Shown here in pieces: positions 22,434 through 33,079 of a DNA stretch of 64,000 nucleotides (within the stretch, counting starts at the first letter, position 1; each line of letters starts with the position of its first letter). Source of the stretch: Marinobacter sp. (GTDB lineage Bacteria > Pseudomonadota > Gammaproteobacteria > Pseudomonadales > Oleiphilaceae). Both the position numbers and the translations under genes were made by a program. The DNA is taken from positions 620,001 through 684,000 of the forward strand of contig JAGYIS010000004.1 in assembly GCA_018402255.1 (NCBI GenBank). Reading direction: 5' to 3'. Under the pieces are notes generated by a model that searched no databases, had not been told where the DNA came from, and saw nothing but the letters and a program-made list of their open reading frames with translations.

Positions 22434-24904
22434 TCAGGCATCCAGCATGGTGACTTGCTGAATGGCTTGCTGCTTTTCTACGCTCAGCACCAGCCGGGCA
22501 TCCTCCGCCACTTCATCCAGGCCATCGCCGTAGCAGAGTCGTCCTTCCTCATCGGTGGTCAGTACCCCCGTCTTCTGCATGTTGGCGATAAAATTCCGGA
22601 ACAGGGTTTTATCAAAGAACTCGGGGGCATTCAGTCCGAACAGAATGGACATGCGCTCGGCCAGCAAGGTGCTTTGTTCCTCCAGCTCCGTTGCGGTCAG
22701 TTTTCCGGAACCGTATTTGCGCAGAACACCCAGCGTGATGTGGTAGCGCTCCAGTGTCTGGATAATAAATCGGGACAGGATGCGCGCCCGCAGCATGGCT
22801 TCGGTGCCTTCTTCTGGCCGTCCCAGGCGTTCCTCATCCAGCGGAATCAACAAACCCTGGTCAATCAGCACATCAATCCACTGGTTGATGACGGATTCCA
22901 CCTCGTCCTGAGCAAACCGGATAAACAATTCTGACTGCAGATAGGGATAGGCAATGCCAGTCAGGAACAGGATCTTGTCGCGGCGCAGGCTGGACTTGTT
23001 CTCAAACAGGCTGACAATCAAGGCCGGCAAAGCGAACAAATGCTGAATATTGTTGCGGTAATACGTCATCAGGATGGCATTTGCGCCTTCCAGAGCAATG
23101 ATATCGCCCAGTTTCTGGGGTTGCCGGGTGATCAGGCCCATGTTTTCGCAGTAAGCGACCCAGTCGCGGCCTGAGCCCTCAGGCAGGGTGACGGTATCGG
23201 CGTAGGGCAAGGCCCGGAGCAGGTCTGCGTACTTGTCCAGCAGGCGTATCAGCTGGCCCTCATCCATGGCCATGCGTTCTGTGCCCAGCAACACGGTCGC
23301 GGTCATGCCAATGGGATTGACGGCAACCGAAGCGTTGATGTTGTTGGCCACCCGTTGGGACAGCTCATCAACCGCGTCTGCCAGCCAGGGGGGCCGGTAT
23401 TCGGAGTCGAATGCTTCTTGTCGCCAGCTGTTGTTAACGCTGTCCAGGACGTCCGCCAAGGGGATTGCATCGCCAAAGTTCAGGGCAACGCGGCCAAAAG
23501 AGTCGGTCAGTTTGCGGGCAGTTTTGGCCAGCCCGAACACACTCTCTTTCTCTTTTTTCTTGCCCCGTAACTCGCCCAGATAAGAGCGGCCTTCCATGAC
23601 TTTTTCGTAGCCGATGTACACCGGCACAAACACGATGGGTTTACGGTGATCCCGCAGGAAGCTGCGGACCGTCATCGCCAGCATGCCGGGCCTGGGCGGC
23701 AGCATGCGCCCGGTGCGGGAGCGGCCACCCTCAACGAAGTACTCCACGGAGTAGCCCCGGGTAAACATCACGTGCATGTATTCGTTGAATACCGTTGCAT
23801 AGAGGGGTTATCCCGAAAGCTGCGCCGCATGAAGAAAGCTCCGCCCCGCCGCAGAATTGGGCCAATCACCGGCATGTTGAGGTTGATGCCAGCGGCAATG
23901 TGTGGCGGCATCAGGCCGTTCTTGTACAGAACATAAGACAGCAGCAGGTAATCAATGTGGGATCGGTGGCAGGGTACATAGACCACCGCGTTGTCCTGGG
24001 CGACTTCCTTGACCACCTGAATGTTGTTGACCGCGATTCCCTTGTAGATGCGGTTCCACAACCAGGCCAGCACCAGTTCCAGAAACCGGATGGTGACAAT
24101 CGACATGCTGGCGACGATCTCATCGGCGTATTTGTAGGCCTTGGCGCGGACTTTCTCGGGTGGGATGTCATCCCGGGCGGCGGTTTCACGGATGCTTTCC
24201 TTGACGGCCTGGGTGCGCACCAGCCCTTCCACCAAGGTGCGCCTGTGGGACAGATCCGGCCCGAGCACAGCCTGGCGCACTCGCCGGAAGTGTGTCCGCA
24301 GAATGCGCGCCAGCTTGCGCTTGGCTTTTTCTTCGTTATCACGGTACTCGTCCACCACCTGTTTCAGCGACAGCGGCTGGTTGAACTGAACGTAAGTGCT
24401 GCGCCCGTGGACCAGAATAATCAGAAATTTTTGCAGTCGACCTGCAACAGACCAGGTGTCTGAGAGCAGCAATTTGACCAGCGACTTTTCCTTGTCTGGA
24501 GACCGGCCCCAGAACAGCGAAACCGGCACGATCTGCACGTCTTGTTCCGGGTTTTCTAATCCGAAATGAACAAGCCCGGTGAATTCTTTGGTGGGTACGG
24601 GCTTTTGCCGCTCGCCCCGAAACAAGCTGCCAATGCGCTTGTAGAGAAAAAAGAAAGAATGCGCCGGGCCATTTTTAACCGGCAGGATTTCAGCGGCACC
24701 TGGCAGGCGGGCATGAATGACTTCCTGTTCGAGTACCAGTCGGCTCGACAAAGAGCTGTATTGCAGCACATAGCACACAGGTTTGTCCGGATCGAGCCCG
24801 AGGGCTTCCAGGGTATTGCCACTGACATCGGTTCTGACCCATAAAAACAGGATCTTGCGGAAAAGAGACAGGATCAGGCTACGAACGCCCTGATAAAGCC
24901 GCAT
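22434..24904 (-). CDS. plsB: Glycerol-3-phosphate 1-O-acyltransferase, frameshifted
   Basis: Inner-membrane enzyme for the first acylation in phospholipid synthesis. Acyltransferase block I (CHRSHIDYLLLSY), block II (GAFFMRRSF) and block III (YSVEYFVEGGRSRTG) are all present. The frame breaks between blocks II and III. On the minus strand, FRDN-P-LYATVFNEYMHV requires five Cs where four are present (plus-strand GGGG at 23804-23807). Restored length is about 823 aa, close to E. coli PlsB (806 aa). A null allele would be expected to be harmful unless a PlsX/PlsY route exists, so a base-calling error is favoured. Confidence 0.93.
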
Positions 24905-25045
24905 AAGATGTTACTCCGGTACTGGAAACAGGCGCCAAGTTTAACGGGTTGAGGCGGGAGCGGAAAGCGGTATACCGATTCTTGGTAGCGAATGTGATGT
25001 GTTACATTGCGGTTCAGACAAAACGGCGGCTGAGACGATCGAACT

Positions 25046-25873
25046 ATGGTGAACAATTGCGCCCAGTGGGTGCCTGGCTGGTCTGACGATAAACCGGTGG
25101 CGGGGGATCTGCTACTGGCCTTTTCCGGCAGCAACATCCTGAAACCGGGTGATGGCTGGTTGTTGCGCTGGGGCGGACCTGAAATGGGGGATAGCCGCCC
25201 GGAAGCCCTGGCACTTGGCACCTGGAATAACCAGAAATTGTTTGTCACCACATTGCCAGACACCGGCTTGCCGGGCTTGCAACCGGTCACCTTGAGAGAT
25301 GCCCTGATACTGTCGCCAGAGGCTCCTGTTGATCTGCTCAGCACAGGCTTTCAGGTTTGGCAGTGGTGGCAGGATCACCGGTACTGCGGCCGTTGTGGCG
25401 AACGCACACAGCCGCACCCCAGGGAACGTGCGCGCTGGTGTGACCGCTGTCACATCCCCTGGTATCCCAGAATTGCCCCTTGCGTGATCGTGGTCATCCG
25501 GCGGGATGACCGTTTTCTGCTGGCTCGATCATCCAGAGTCACCCGCAACTTCTATAGCCTGATTGCTGGCTTTGTAGAGCCGGGCGAGAACCTGGAACAA
25601 GCCGTCGTTCGCGAAGTGAAGGAAGAAACCGGGCTGGACGTGAATAATATTCGCTATCAGAGTTCCCAGCCCTGGCCATTCCCTCACCAACTTATGGTCG
25701 GGTTTATTGCCGACTATAGAGGCGGTGAGCTTTGTCTTCAGGAAGATGAGTTGGCCGATGCCGGCTGGTTCTGTGCCGATAAGCACCCGCCTATACCGCC
25801 GGAAACCACCATCGCGGGCCGCCTGATCAGTGCCGTCAAAGATGAAATCGCCAGCGACCGGAGTGATTGCTGA
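25046..25873 (+). CDS. nudC: NAD+ diphosphatase / NAD-decapping hydrolase NudC
   Basis: Nudix hydrolase that cleaves NAD(H) and removes NAD caps from RNA. A zinc ribbon (CGRCGE and CDRCH, about residues 113-140) precedes the Nudix box GFVEPGENLEQAVVREVKEE and the NudC-specific SQPWPFPHQLM motif. Length 275 aa. It is divergent from plsB, and murI follows 2 bases after its stop. Confidence 0.94.
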   Translation: MVNNCAQWVPGWSDDKPVAGDLLLAFSGSNILKPGDGWLLRWGGPEMGDSRPEALALGTWNNQKLFVTTLPDTGLPGLQPVTLRDALILSPEAPVDLLSTGFQVWQWWQDHRYCGRCGERTQPHPRERARWCDRCHIPWYPRIAPCVIVVIRRDDRFLLARSSRVTRNFYSLIAGFVEPGENLEQAVVREVKEETGLDVNNIRYQSSQPWPFPHQLMVGFIADYRGGELCLQEDELADAGWFCADKHPPIPPETTIAGRLISAVKDEIASDRSDC

Positions 25874-25875
25874 CC

Positions 25876-26715
25876 ATGGCTGCGCCCCGTGTTCTGGTGT
25901 TCGATTCCGGTGTTGGTGGACTGAGTGTGGCGGCTTGCATCCACCAGGCTTTGCCCGGCGTCGAGCTGGTCTATCTGGCAGACAACGCCGGGTTTCCTTA
26001 CGGTGGGCAGTCTGAGCAGGTGGTGATCAGCCGTTGTTGCGATCTGATTGCCGAATGCCTTGACCAGTTCCCGTGCGAGGTTGTTGTCGTGGCCTGTAAC
26101 ACCGCGAGTACCGTCGTGCTTCCCCATCTTCGGGCGATAACGGAGGTGCCGGTTGTGGGTGTGGTGCCGGCGGTGAAACCAGCGGCCGCTTGTTCAGTGA
26201 ATCGGCGTATTGGGCTTCTGGCCACACCGGCGACCGTAAAGCGACCTTACCTTGATGAGCTGATTGCCGAGTTTGCCGCAGATTGCGAGGTTGTTCGTAT
26301 CGGGCATCCCGGACTGGTCGACTGGGCTGAACAGCTGGTGCAGGGCAGTGAACCGCCGCAGGCTGAGATAGATCAGGCAATGCTGCCGTTAAGGACCGCA
26401 GCCGTGGATACGGTGGTTCTGGGTTGTACGCATTATCCTTTGCTGTTGCCCTGGCTTCGAAAAAGCTTGCCAGAGGTGGAAGCGTGGGTTGAGTCGGGTG
26501 AGGCGATTGCGCGGCGAGTTGGTCACTTGCTGGAGCACGGTGGTCGTCTGATAGAGGCTGAGACGCCCGGTGCGGGCGCTGATCCAGCTGTTATTCAGGC
26601 CTGTTTTACCGGGGCGGCACCGTCTGATATTTCGGCGTTCATGATGGAGATGGGCATTGCGGTGGCGCAGGTGGCGGGCCACTGGCCCGGCGTTACAGCA
26701 GCCGGGTCAGCTTGA
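25876..26715 (+). CDS. murI: Glutamate racemase
   Basis: Produces D-glutamate for peptidoglycan. The two catalytic cysteines are in VVACNTAST and LGCTHYPLL, and the N-terminal motif is VFDSGVGGLSV. I chose ATG 25876 (MAAPRVLVFDSGVGG) over an in-frame TTG at 25867 that would overlap nudC. About 279 aa. The C-terminal 23 bases overlap the convergent DUF2156 gene. Confidence 0.94.
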   Translation: MAAPRVLVFDSGVGGLSVAACIHQALPGVELVYLADNAGFPYGGQSEQVVISRCCDLIAECLDQFPCEVVVVACNTASTVVLPHLRAITEVPVVGVVPAVKPAAACSVNRRIGLLATPATVKRPYLDELIAEFAADCEVVRIGHPGLVDWAEQLVQGSEPPQAEIDQAMLPLRTAAVDTVVLGCTHYPLLLPWLRKSLPEVEAWVESGEAIARRVGHLLEHGGRLIEAETPGAGADPAVIQACFTGAAPSDISAFMMEMGIAVAQVAGHWPGVTAAGSA

Positions 26716-27700
26716 ACATGGCCAGAAACTCAAGCACGGGAATGGCCCGCTTGTGGCAGCAGTAGGTCTTGAAGTTGTCACCACGAAAACGCGACTTGGT
26801 GAACTCCAGTCCTTTGAAATTGTAAAGGAAGTTGCCCTTCTCATAGATGCCGTGCATCAGTCGTTTGAGCAACCGGCTCTCATGGTGTTCGGTGGCGCTG
26901 TCGAGCGACAACGGGATAAGCCCCAGATCCAGGAACGGCACACCCTCGGCCCTGAAGGTTTCCATGGCATGGGCCATCAGGGTGTAGAAAATTCCCTGGC
27001 GGAAATCAGCGTTGGCGCGGGAAATGTTCGGCACGTAGCTGATGATCTCGTTGTTGCGATAAACCGGGTCAAAGTAGATAAAGCCGACCGCTTTGCCGTC
27101 CTGATACGCGTAAAAGTGGCGTTCATTTTCCCGGTAGTCCATTTCCATGGGCCGGATCAGAAACCGGATCTCATTGCTTTTGCATTTACGGGTACGAATC
27201 CAGGCTTCTGAAATCTCGCGGGTGTGATCGTCACTGAACCGTTCCATCACCGTAATACCGCTTTTCTCGGCCTGATTCAGGGCCGTGCGCAGTATCTGTT
27301 TCTTTTTCCCGCTCAGGGACCATCTGCGCAGATCGATGCGGGACTCGCTGCCGAACTGGGTGCCGTAAAGTCCGAATCTCAGGTGCAGAAAATCAACGAC
27401 GGCTTTCGAGACCTGGATGTAGCAGGCATTCGGGAAGCGTTGATGAAAGCGTTCGAGCATCACCGGGAAGTGCTCCGGCGCGCTGACCGGGTCGGACAGG
27501 ACGAACGTGCCGCCCCACTTGCGCATATAGGCAATGTAGCCAAGCCCCGGAACATCAAAATATTGCATGCCCGGTTGCAGGGTTGAGAACGACTGGGTGT
27601 GGCTGCCGTATTGCTTCAAATACCCGACTCGCTCGGGGAAGCTGAACTGACCATCCGCCAGCTCTCTTAGGCTATCCAGCGCAAGAATCTGATCTGACAT
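26693..27700 (-). CDS. DUF2156 / MprF C-terminal-like acyltransferase-fold protein
   Basis: Protein of 335 aa resembling the soluble GNAT-fold domain of phosphatidylglycerol lysyltransferase (DUF2156) without the membrane flippase part. Visible features are AYMRKWGGTFVLSDPVS, KKKQILRTALNQAEKSG, FYAYQDGKAVGFIYFDPVYR and a C-terminal FLDLGLIPL..FKGLEFTKSRF, typical of this family. The substrate is unknown; transfer of an amino acid or acyl group to a lipid is a family-based guess. A ribosome site GGGAG precedes the ATG. It follows the methyltransferase at 27747-28400 by 46 bases and is probably cotranscribed with it. Confidence 0.8.
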   Translation of the reverse strand: MSDQILALDSLRELADGQFSFPERVGYLKQYGSHTQSFSTLQPGMQYFDVPGLGYIAYMRKWGGTFVLSDPVSAPEHFPVMLERFHQRFPNACYIQVSKAVVDFLHLRFGLYGTQFGSESRIDLRRWSLSGKKKQILRTALNQAEKSGITVMERFSDDHTREISEAWIRTRKCKSNEIRFLIRPMEMDYRENERHFYAYQDGKAVGFIYFDPVYRNNEIISYVPNISRANADFRQGIFYTLMAHAMETFRAEGVPFLDLGLIPLSLDSATEHHESRLLKRLMHGIYEKGNFLYNFKGLEFTKSRFRGDNFKTYCCHKRAIPVLEFLAMFKLTRLL

Positions 27701-27746
27701 GATAAAACTCCCGGTAACCTGTTGTTATTTTGCTGGTTGGAGAGGT

Positions 27747-28400
27747 TCAGGCGCGTTTCTGGCCAAGAATGGACCAGTAGCAATCCATGTTCAGCAGTTT
27801 GAAGTGCTTCTTTTCAGTCACTTGCAGGCCCAGGCGCTGCATGTGTTCCGGGTAGTTGTAGATTTTATGGAAGGCGTTGTTGGCAAACAGCCAGAAGATG
27901 AACACGGCCATGTACCAGTAGAGCTTCTTGAACATGCGGGACAGGATGTTGCCGGTCGGATAGCAGAAGTCACCGACTACCACTTTGGCCTCGGCCTTGC
28001 CGAGGCGAATCAGGTGCTCCAGCACCTTGATCATCATCTCTTCATCGAACACGTTCAGGAAGAAGTTGGCAACGACCATGTCGTAGTGCTCAAACTCGTC
28101 AACCTTCATAATGTCGCTGTGGATCCGGCGAATGCTCAGGTGTGGAGCTTCTTTCTGCTGGGCGTCGCCAAATTTGCGGAGCATGGTTTCAGACAAGTCT
28201 ACAACGGTAACGTCTGCGCCCAGCTCTGCTGCCCGGATGGCGTCCCGGCCGTGGCCGACGCCGGCAAACAGAACCCGATCACCCGGTTTGACGGTTTCGA
28301 TATCCAGCATGGCGGTTTTGCAGCGATGGATGTTCTTGCCGCTGTAGAGGTTGCTCAGAAAATCATAAACGGGGCCGATGTACTTGTACTTGTCACGCAT
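27747..28400 (-). CDS. Class I SAM-dependent methyltransferase
   Basis: Protein of 217 aa with a Rossmann-type SAM site: VLFAGVGHGRDAIRAAELGADVTVVDLSE (motif I and acidic loop), then FEHYDMVVANFFLNVF. A hydrophobic stretch near residues 155-175 (LYWYMAVFIFWLFANNAF) suggests membrane association, so a lipid or quinone-like substrate is possible; this is inference. It is the first gene of a minus-strand pair with the DUF2156 protein, which may act on the same lipid. Confidence 0.82.
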   Translation of the reverse strand: MRDKYKYIGPVYDFLSNLYSGKNIHRCKTAMLDIETVKPGDRVLFAGVGHGRDAIRAAELGADVTVVDLSETMLRKFGDAQQKEAPHLSIRRIHSDIMKVDEFEHYDMVVANFFLNVFDEEMMIKVLEHLIRLGKAEAKVVVGDFCYPTGNILSRMFKKLYWYMAVFIFWLFANNAFHKIYNYPEHMQRLGLQVTEKKHFKLLNMDCYWSILGQKRA

Positions 28401-28631
28401 GACGGCTGCCTTCTTCTTGTTCCCTGGTTGACCGCCACCGTTATTGTGATTGTTGCCCTGACAACCTGTCGGACATTCCGGTGATCGGTTACTGATAACC
28501 TGAGCTTAGAGAAGGGTTGGGCCTAATTATGTGCAGTACTGCGCAAATCCGGATACACAAAGTAACGTATCGAAACACTTTGCAAACCGTATCAACGTTT
28601 AAACTAGGACTGTAAGACAATCCTGTTAAGT

Positions 28632-30809
28632 TTATGCGGTCGAGGCAATAGCCAGGCTGTCACTGTCTAACAACCGGGTGATGTCGGCTGCGGGCCGGGC
28701 CGGGCCATAGAAGAATCCTTGTACCTGATGGCAGCCCAGGTTTTTCAGATAGCGGAGCTGATCGTCGGTTTCCACACCTTCAGCGACGATTTCCAGTTTC
28801 AGTCCATGGGCCATCGCTACGATGGCGTTGACGATGCAAGCGCCGTCCTCGCCACTGCGGATGGCCTTGACGAAGGACTGGTCCACTTTCAGCGTGTGGA
28901 TGGGCAGTCGGTGCAGGTAATTCAGGGAAGAATACCCGGTGCCGAAGTCATCAATGGCGATACGAACCCCGGTATCTGCCAGCTCTTTCAGTTTGCGACT
29001 GATCTGTTCCAGATCGTTCATGATGACGTTTTCAGTGATCTCAATCTCCAGATTGTGGGCGGGGAACCGGTGCGCGTGCACCCGCTCGAGCAGGGTTTCC
29101 ACAAACCGGGGATGTTCCACCTGGCTGGGTGACAGGTTCACTGCCAGTCGCAGGGTGGGGTGCCCGCCGTTGATCCAGCGACCTACGTCGCGGCAGGCCT
29201 GATCCAGCACCTGTTCACTCAGTTTGCCAATCAGACGGGTTTCTTCCGCCAGCGGGAGAAAATCGGCGGGGTAGAGCAGTCCCCGTTCCGGATGCTGCCA
29301 GCGCACCAGGGCCTCGAGCCCGACCACCTTGTTACTGCGTGAGCAGACCTGCGGCTGGTAATGCACTTTGAGTTCATCCCGCTCCAGCGCCAGCCGAAGG
29401 TCTCGCTCCAGGCTCAGACGATGGGCGGTATCTATGCTCATGCTGTCGGTATAGAAGCGGTAGCCATCTTTACCCCGAGCCTTGACGTGATACATGGCAA
29501 TGTCAGAATTCTGGATCAGTTGATCCAGGGTGTTGCCGGCGTCAGGGAACACGGCGATGCCGATGCTGACCCCGACAAACACCTCATGATTGCCCAGGTG
29601 GAAGGGAGCTTTCAGTGCCTGAATCAGTTTTTTTGCAATGCCGCGGGCATCCTCTGGACTGTGTATCGAGGGCAGCAAAAGCGTGAACTCATCGCCACCG
29701 AAGCGCGACAGGGTATCGCCACGGCGCAGGCATTTTTCCAGCCGGTGTGTCACCGCCTGCAAGAGTCGGTCACCCATGGCGTGGCCCAGGGTGTCGTTGA
29801 CCACTTTGAACCGGTCGAGATCGAGAAACATGACCGCGAGTTTCTGCTCGCTGCGCCGGGCTTGAGTGATGGCGAGTTCCAGTCGGTCTTTGAACAAGGC
29901 CCGGTTTGGCAGTCGGGTGAGCAGGTCGTGGTAGGCCTGGAAGTTGATAAAGGCTTCGGCTTCTTTGCGCTCGGTCACATCGCGGGCGATGCCGTAGTAG
30001 CGGGCAGGTTGGCCGGTACTTCCGCCCAGGGTTGCGCCGGTTTGTGGCCAGGTTTGTGGGTCTACCGGGAAGGCCGTGATCTCGAAGTGCCGGGTGGCCT
30101 TGCTGTTACCTCGGGTTTTCAGGCGGACTTCCAGCGTGCGCGGATTGTCGACCGAAATGTCGGGGCCCTGCAGGGCGTAGGTGCCCCGTGTGACATCGCG
30201 ATCATCGAGGATAATGCGGAAATGCTCACCGCAAAGTTCATCGGGTTGGTAACCGAGCAGGCTTTCGACCTTGTTGTTGATGAAACAGATGTGCCCGGAT
30301 TTATCGAGCATAAAGACAATGTCTGGTGAGCTGTTAACGATGTAGCGATGGAGCGCTTCCGACTTTTCCAGTCGGGTTTGGATCAGCTCATGGGCTTTGA
30401 GCAGCGACTGCTTGCCGAGCACACCTTCAACGGTGGCGAGCAACTCTTCCGGATCAAAGGGTTTGCGGATGTAGTCCAGTGCGCCCCGGCGCAGCGCCCG
30501 GCTGACGGTACTGAAGGAACTCTCGCCGCTGACCACAATCACGCCACACTCGGGTTGCAGCCGGGCAATGCGCTCCATCACTGCAAAGCCGTCAGTGCCT
30601 GGCATATTGAGATCCAGAAGCGCCAGATCGAAGGGTTGGCGTGCCACCTGTTCGCAGGCTTCACTGCCGCCACTGGCCTCGGTAACCTCAAAATCCCGGT
30701 GTCGCAGCAATGCGGCCAAGGTGGCCAGCAGTCGTGGCTCGTCGTCTGCCACCAGAATCCGGGCGGGTTGTGAGCCGGATGCAAGCTGTCTGGGTTGTTC
30801 AGGTGCCAT
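28632..30809 (-). CDS. Response regulator with PAS, GGDEF and EAL domains
   Basis: Cyclic-di-GMP turnover protein, 725 aa. Order: receiver (about 17-130, phospho-Asp in LLDLNMPG), PAS (about 150-280), GGDEF (about 295-460, intact RFGGDEF) and EAL (about 475-715, intact LEALVRW, NLSPSQ, EITEN, DDFGTGYSS, AEGVET). Both catalytic motifs are intact, so it could make or break c-di-GMP depending on phosphorylation; which dominates cannot be read from sequence. It lies 21 bases downstream of the HDOD-kinase, its likely phosphodonor. Confidence 0.92.
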   Translation of the reverse strand: MAPEQPRQLASGSQPARILVADDEPRLLATLAALLRHRDFEVTEASGGSEACEQVARQPFDLALLDLNMPGTDGFAVMERIARLQPECGVIVVSGESSFSTVSRALRRGALDYIRKPFDPEELLATVEGVLGKQSLLKAHELIQTRLEKSEALHRYIVNSSPDIVFMLDKSGHICFINNKVESLLGYQPDELCGEHFRIILDDRDVTRGTYALQGPDISVDNPRTLEVRLKTRGNSKATRHFEITAFPVDPQTWPQTGATLGGSTGQPARYYGIARDVTERKEAEAFINFQAYHDLLTRLPNRALFKDRLELAITQARRSEQKLAVMFLDLDRFKVVNDTLGHAMGDRLLQAVTHRLEKCLRRGDTLSRFGGDEFTLLLPSIHSPEDARGIAKKLIQALKAPFHLGNHEVFVGVSIGIAVFPDAGNTLDQLIQNSDIAMYHVKARGKDGYRFYTDSMSIDTAHRLSLERDLRLALERDELKVHYQPQVCSRSNKVVGLEALVRWQHPERGLLYPADFLPLAEETRLIGKLSEQVLDQACRDVGRWINGGHPTLRLAVNLSPSQVEHPRFVETLLERVHAHRFPAHNLEIEITENVIMNDLEQISRKLKELADTGVRIAIDDFGTGYSSLNYLHRLPIHTLKVDQSFVKAIRSGEDGACIVNAIVAMAHGLKLEIVAEGVETDDQLRYLKNLGCHQVQGFFYGPARPAADITRLLDSDSLAIASTA

Positions 30810-30830
30810 TGCTCTGGTTCCGTGGTGTCG

Positions 30831-32810
30831 TCAGTCGGTGTCGTTTTTTTTGTGGCCGGCCGCCGGCAGCAAAATCCGGAAGGTGGTGCCTTCCTGCCCC
30901 GTGTGGCAAGCAATGATGCCCTCCATGTCATCAATCAGTTGTTTCACAATGCTGAGGCCCAGTCCGCTGTGGCCTTGTCCTTTTGAGCTGGTTACCGGCG
31001 CAAACAGGTGGCGTCGGACGGCGTCGGGAATGCCCGGGCCGTGATCGGATATCTGCAATTCAATCCAGCTGCGCTGGTTCTGGTATATGGGAGCATTGGT
31101 GCGCAGCGTAATATCGCCCTGATGGCCATCCAGGCTTTCAACGGCATTACGGATAAGGTTGATGGCGATTTGGCGCACCGAAGAAACGCTGGCCTGAACT
31201 CGCGTTGGCTCCGGGCAAAGTTGCAGGTTGAGCGTCCGCTCCGGCTGGCTGAACAGGCTGTCTCTCAGAATGCGGGACAGGCTTTCCAGTTCGGAATTGA
31301 GGTCAGTTTCGCGGGTGTCCTGACTGGAGGCTTCGTTGCTGCTGACCTGCAACAACAGGTAGCTGGCGCGGTCCAGTTCTTCCTGAATGATGTCCAGGTC
31401 AGCCTGAAGGTCGCTGTCTTCAAGCCGGCTCCTGAGCTGGTATATATATTGTTTGATGATCGTCAGGGGGTTGCTGATTTCATGAACCTGGCGCCTCAGG
31501 CGGTCATTGGCAATGTCTGTGTCGATACTGGTTTGCTCGGACTGGCGATCGTCAATCAGCAGGCTGAGCTGGCTGGCAAATAGCTGTGTCAGCGTGGTGG
31601 TGTTCTCGGCATCGTCGGCATAACGGCCGAGGGCAAAGGCGGCAACCGACTGATCATGAAAGACCACCGGGATGGCCATCAACGATGGTGTTCCCAGGAT
31701 TGAGAGCAGTTGTTGATCCAGCACACTGGGGTTGCGTTCACCAAGGTGAACAGGTTTGCCCGTGTTAAAGGCTTCGGTCAGAACGCTGGTGCCAGACTCC
31801 GGCGCCAGGCGCAAATCGGGGAGATCTGGGCAGGTGCCAGACAGCAATTGAAGACCATCGTCATCCGGCCCAAAGCACAGGCTGGGTAAGCCGGTCAGTA
31901 CCGTGAGGCTGCCGGTTGTGCTGGCAATCAGATGAAGGGTGTCAGCTGTGCCTGTTGCCATCAGCTCCAGGGATTGACGGGTCATGACCTGCCGGATTAA
32001 CGACTGGCTCAACTGCTTCGAGCCGCTGCCGCTGTCATAAAGGGTGTCCAGCGGAACGCCGAAAGACGCCGCCATGCCGGCGACCTCGTGGTTGATGTTG
32101 CTGCAGATTTCCCGCGTCAAATCTTCTTGTAAGCCGAAAATCGTGCCAGCGGCAGAAATACCCACCGAATCGGACAGCGCCAGGCGCGTTGCCAGGCTGA
32201 TCAGTTTGACCAGGTGCCCGGCATCCCGGAGCTGCGCTGGAGGCGCCTGCTGGTAGCGCATGGCATCGGCTGCCATGGCTCCGAGCCCCCATCGTGTCAC
32301 CAGTGTGGCCGCGATCTCGTTCTGGCGGTTAAGTATTTCCTGACGTCGATCCGGTGCGGGGGTTTTGATGGCCATCAACTCGCCGATGTTGTGCACCATG
32401 CCGAGAAGAAACGCTTCTTCCGGGTCCGGGTATCGGGTCAGGGTGGCCAGTGCCTTGGCGGTCAGGGCGGTGGTCAGAGAGTGGCGCCAAAAATCACGGA
32501 GCTGCTGCCATTCGTCTCCGCCCAGCTCTAACAGAAGCTGGCGCAGGGAAGACGTCAAAAGCAGTGTCTGAAAGCGATGGGTGCCAAGGCGCAACAGGGC
32601 CTGTTCTATGGACCGGATCGGGGGGCTGTTTCGGTACAGTGCGGAGTTGGACAGGGCCAGCACTCGGGCAATCAGTGCAGTGTCGGTCGCCACGAGCCGG
32701 CTGATGGTGCGATAGCTTTCGCCGGCATGGCAAGCCTCCAGTGCCCGAAGGGTAACTTCCGGCAAGCTGGGTAACTGCAGGTCGATTGAAATATCCGTCG
32801 CACTATTCAT
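30831..32810 (-). CDS. HDOD-GAF sensor histidine kinase
   Basis: About 659 aa from ATG 32810 (MNSATDISIDLQLPSLPEV). A frame open for 41 more codons upstream starts less convincingly. N-terminal HDOD domain (LPSLPEVTLRALEAC; DTALIARVLALSNSALY; FLLGMVHNIGELMAI), a GAF-like middle (about 290-430), then a kinase core with the HisKA-like VHEISNPLTII and HATPase (RNAVESLDG, ISDHGPGIP, GLGLSIVKQL). The HDOD-GAF-kinase fusion plus a downstream GGDEF-EAL response regulator looks like a complete two-component c-di-GMP switch. The input signal is unknown. Confidence 0.87.
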   Translation of the reverse strand: MNSATDISIDLQLPSLPEVTLRALEACHAGESYRTISRLVATDTALIARVLALSNSALYRNSPPIRSIEQALLRLGTHRFQTLLLTSSLRQLLLELGGDEWQQLRDFWRHSLTTALTAKALATLTRYPDPEEAFLLGMVHNIGELMAIKTPAPDRRQEILNRQNEIAATLVTRWGLGAMAADAMRYQQAPPAQLRDAGHLVKLISLATRLALSDSVGISAAGTIFGLQEDLTREICSNINHEVAGMAASFGVPLDTLYDSGSGSKQLSQSLIRQVMTRQSLELMATGTADTLHLIASTTGSLTVLTGLPSLCFGPDDDGLQLLSGTCPDLPDLRLAPESGTSVLTEAFNTGKPVHLGERNPSVLDQQLLSILGTPSLMAIPVVFHDQSVAAFALGRYADDAENTTTLTQLFASQLSLLIDDRQSEQTSIDTDIANDRLRRQVHEISNPLTIIKQYIYQLRSRLEDSDLQADLDIIQEELDRASYLLLQVSSNEASSQDTRETDLNSELESLSRILRDSLFSQPERTLNLQLCPEPTRVQASVSSVRQIAINLIRNAVESLDGHQGDITLRTNAPIYQNQRSWIELQISDHGPGIPDAVRRHLFAPVTSSKGQGHSGLGLSIVKQLIDDMEGIIACHTGQEGTTFRILLPAAGHKKNDTD

Positions 32811-33079
32811 GGCTCGCCTTATTTCCTTTACGCCCGTTTGGTGTCGCCGGGTGTAAGGCTCCCTGTTCTGTTTCTTTTTTATGACAGGGTGTTCATTCTT
32901 CTTCGCACGTGAGCTTAGACAATAAGCTCCCACTATTAAACACTTATTGCCGGTTTTTTAAGCAACGCATTATCCGCTCTGTGATATGTGTACCCTTTTT
33001 ACAGGTTGAAATGTCGCTTATAGTGACAAGTCTCAGATCTGGTCTGATTCTCAGGTAACGCTACGAGGGAACGCAAAAG

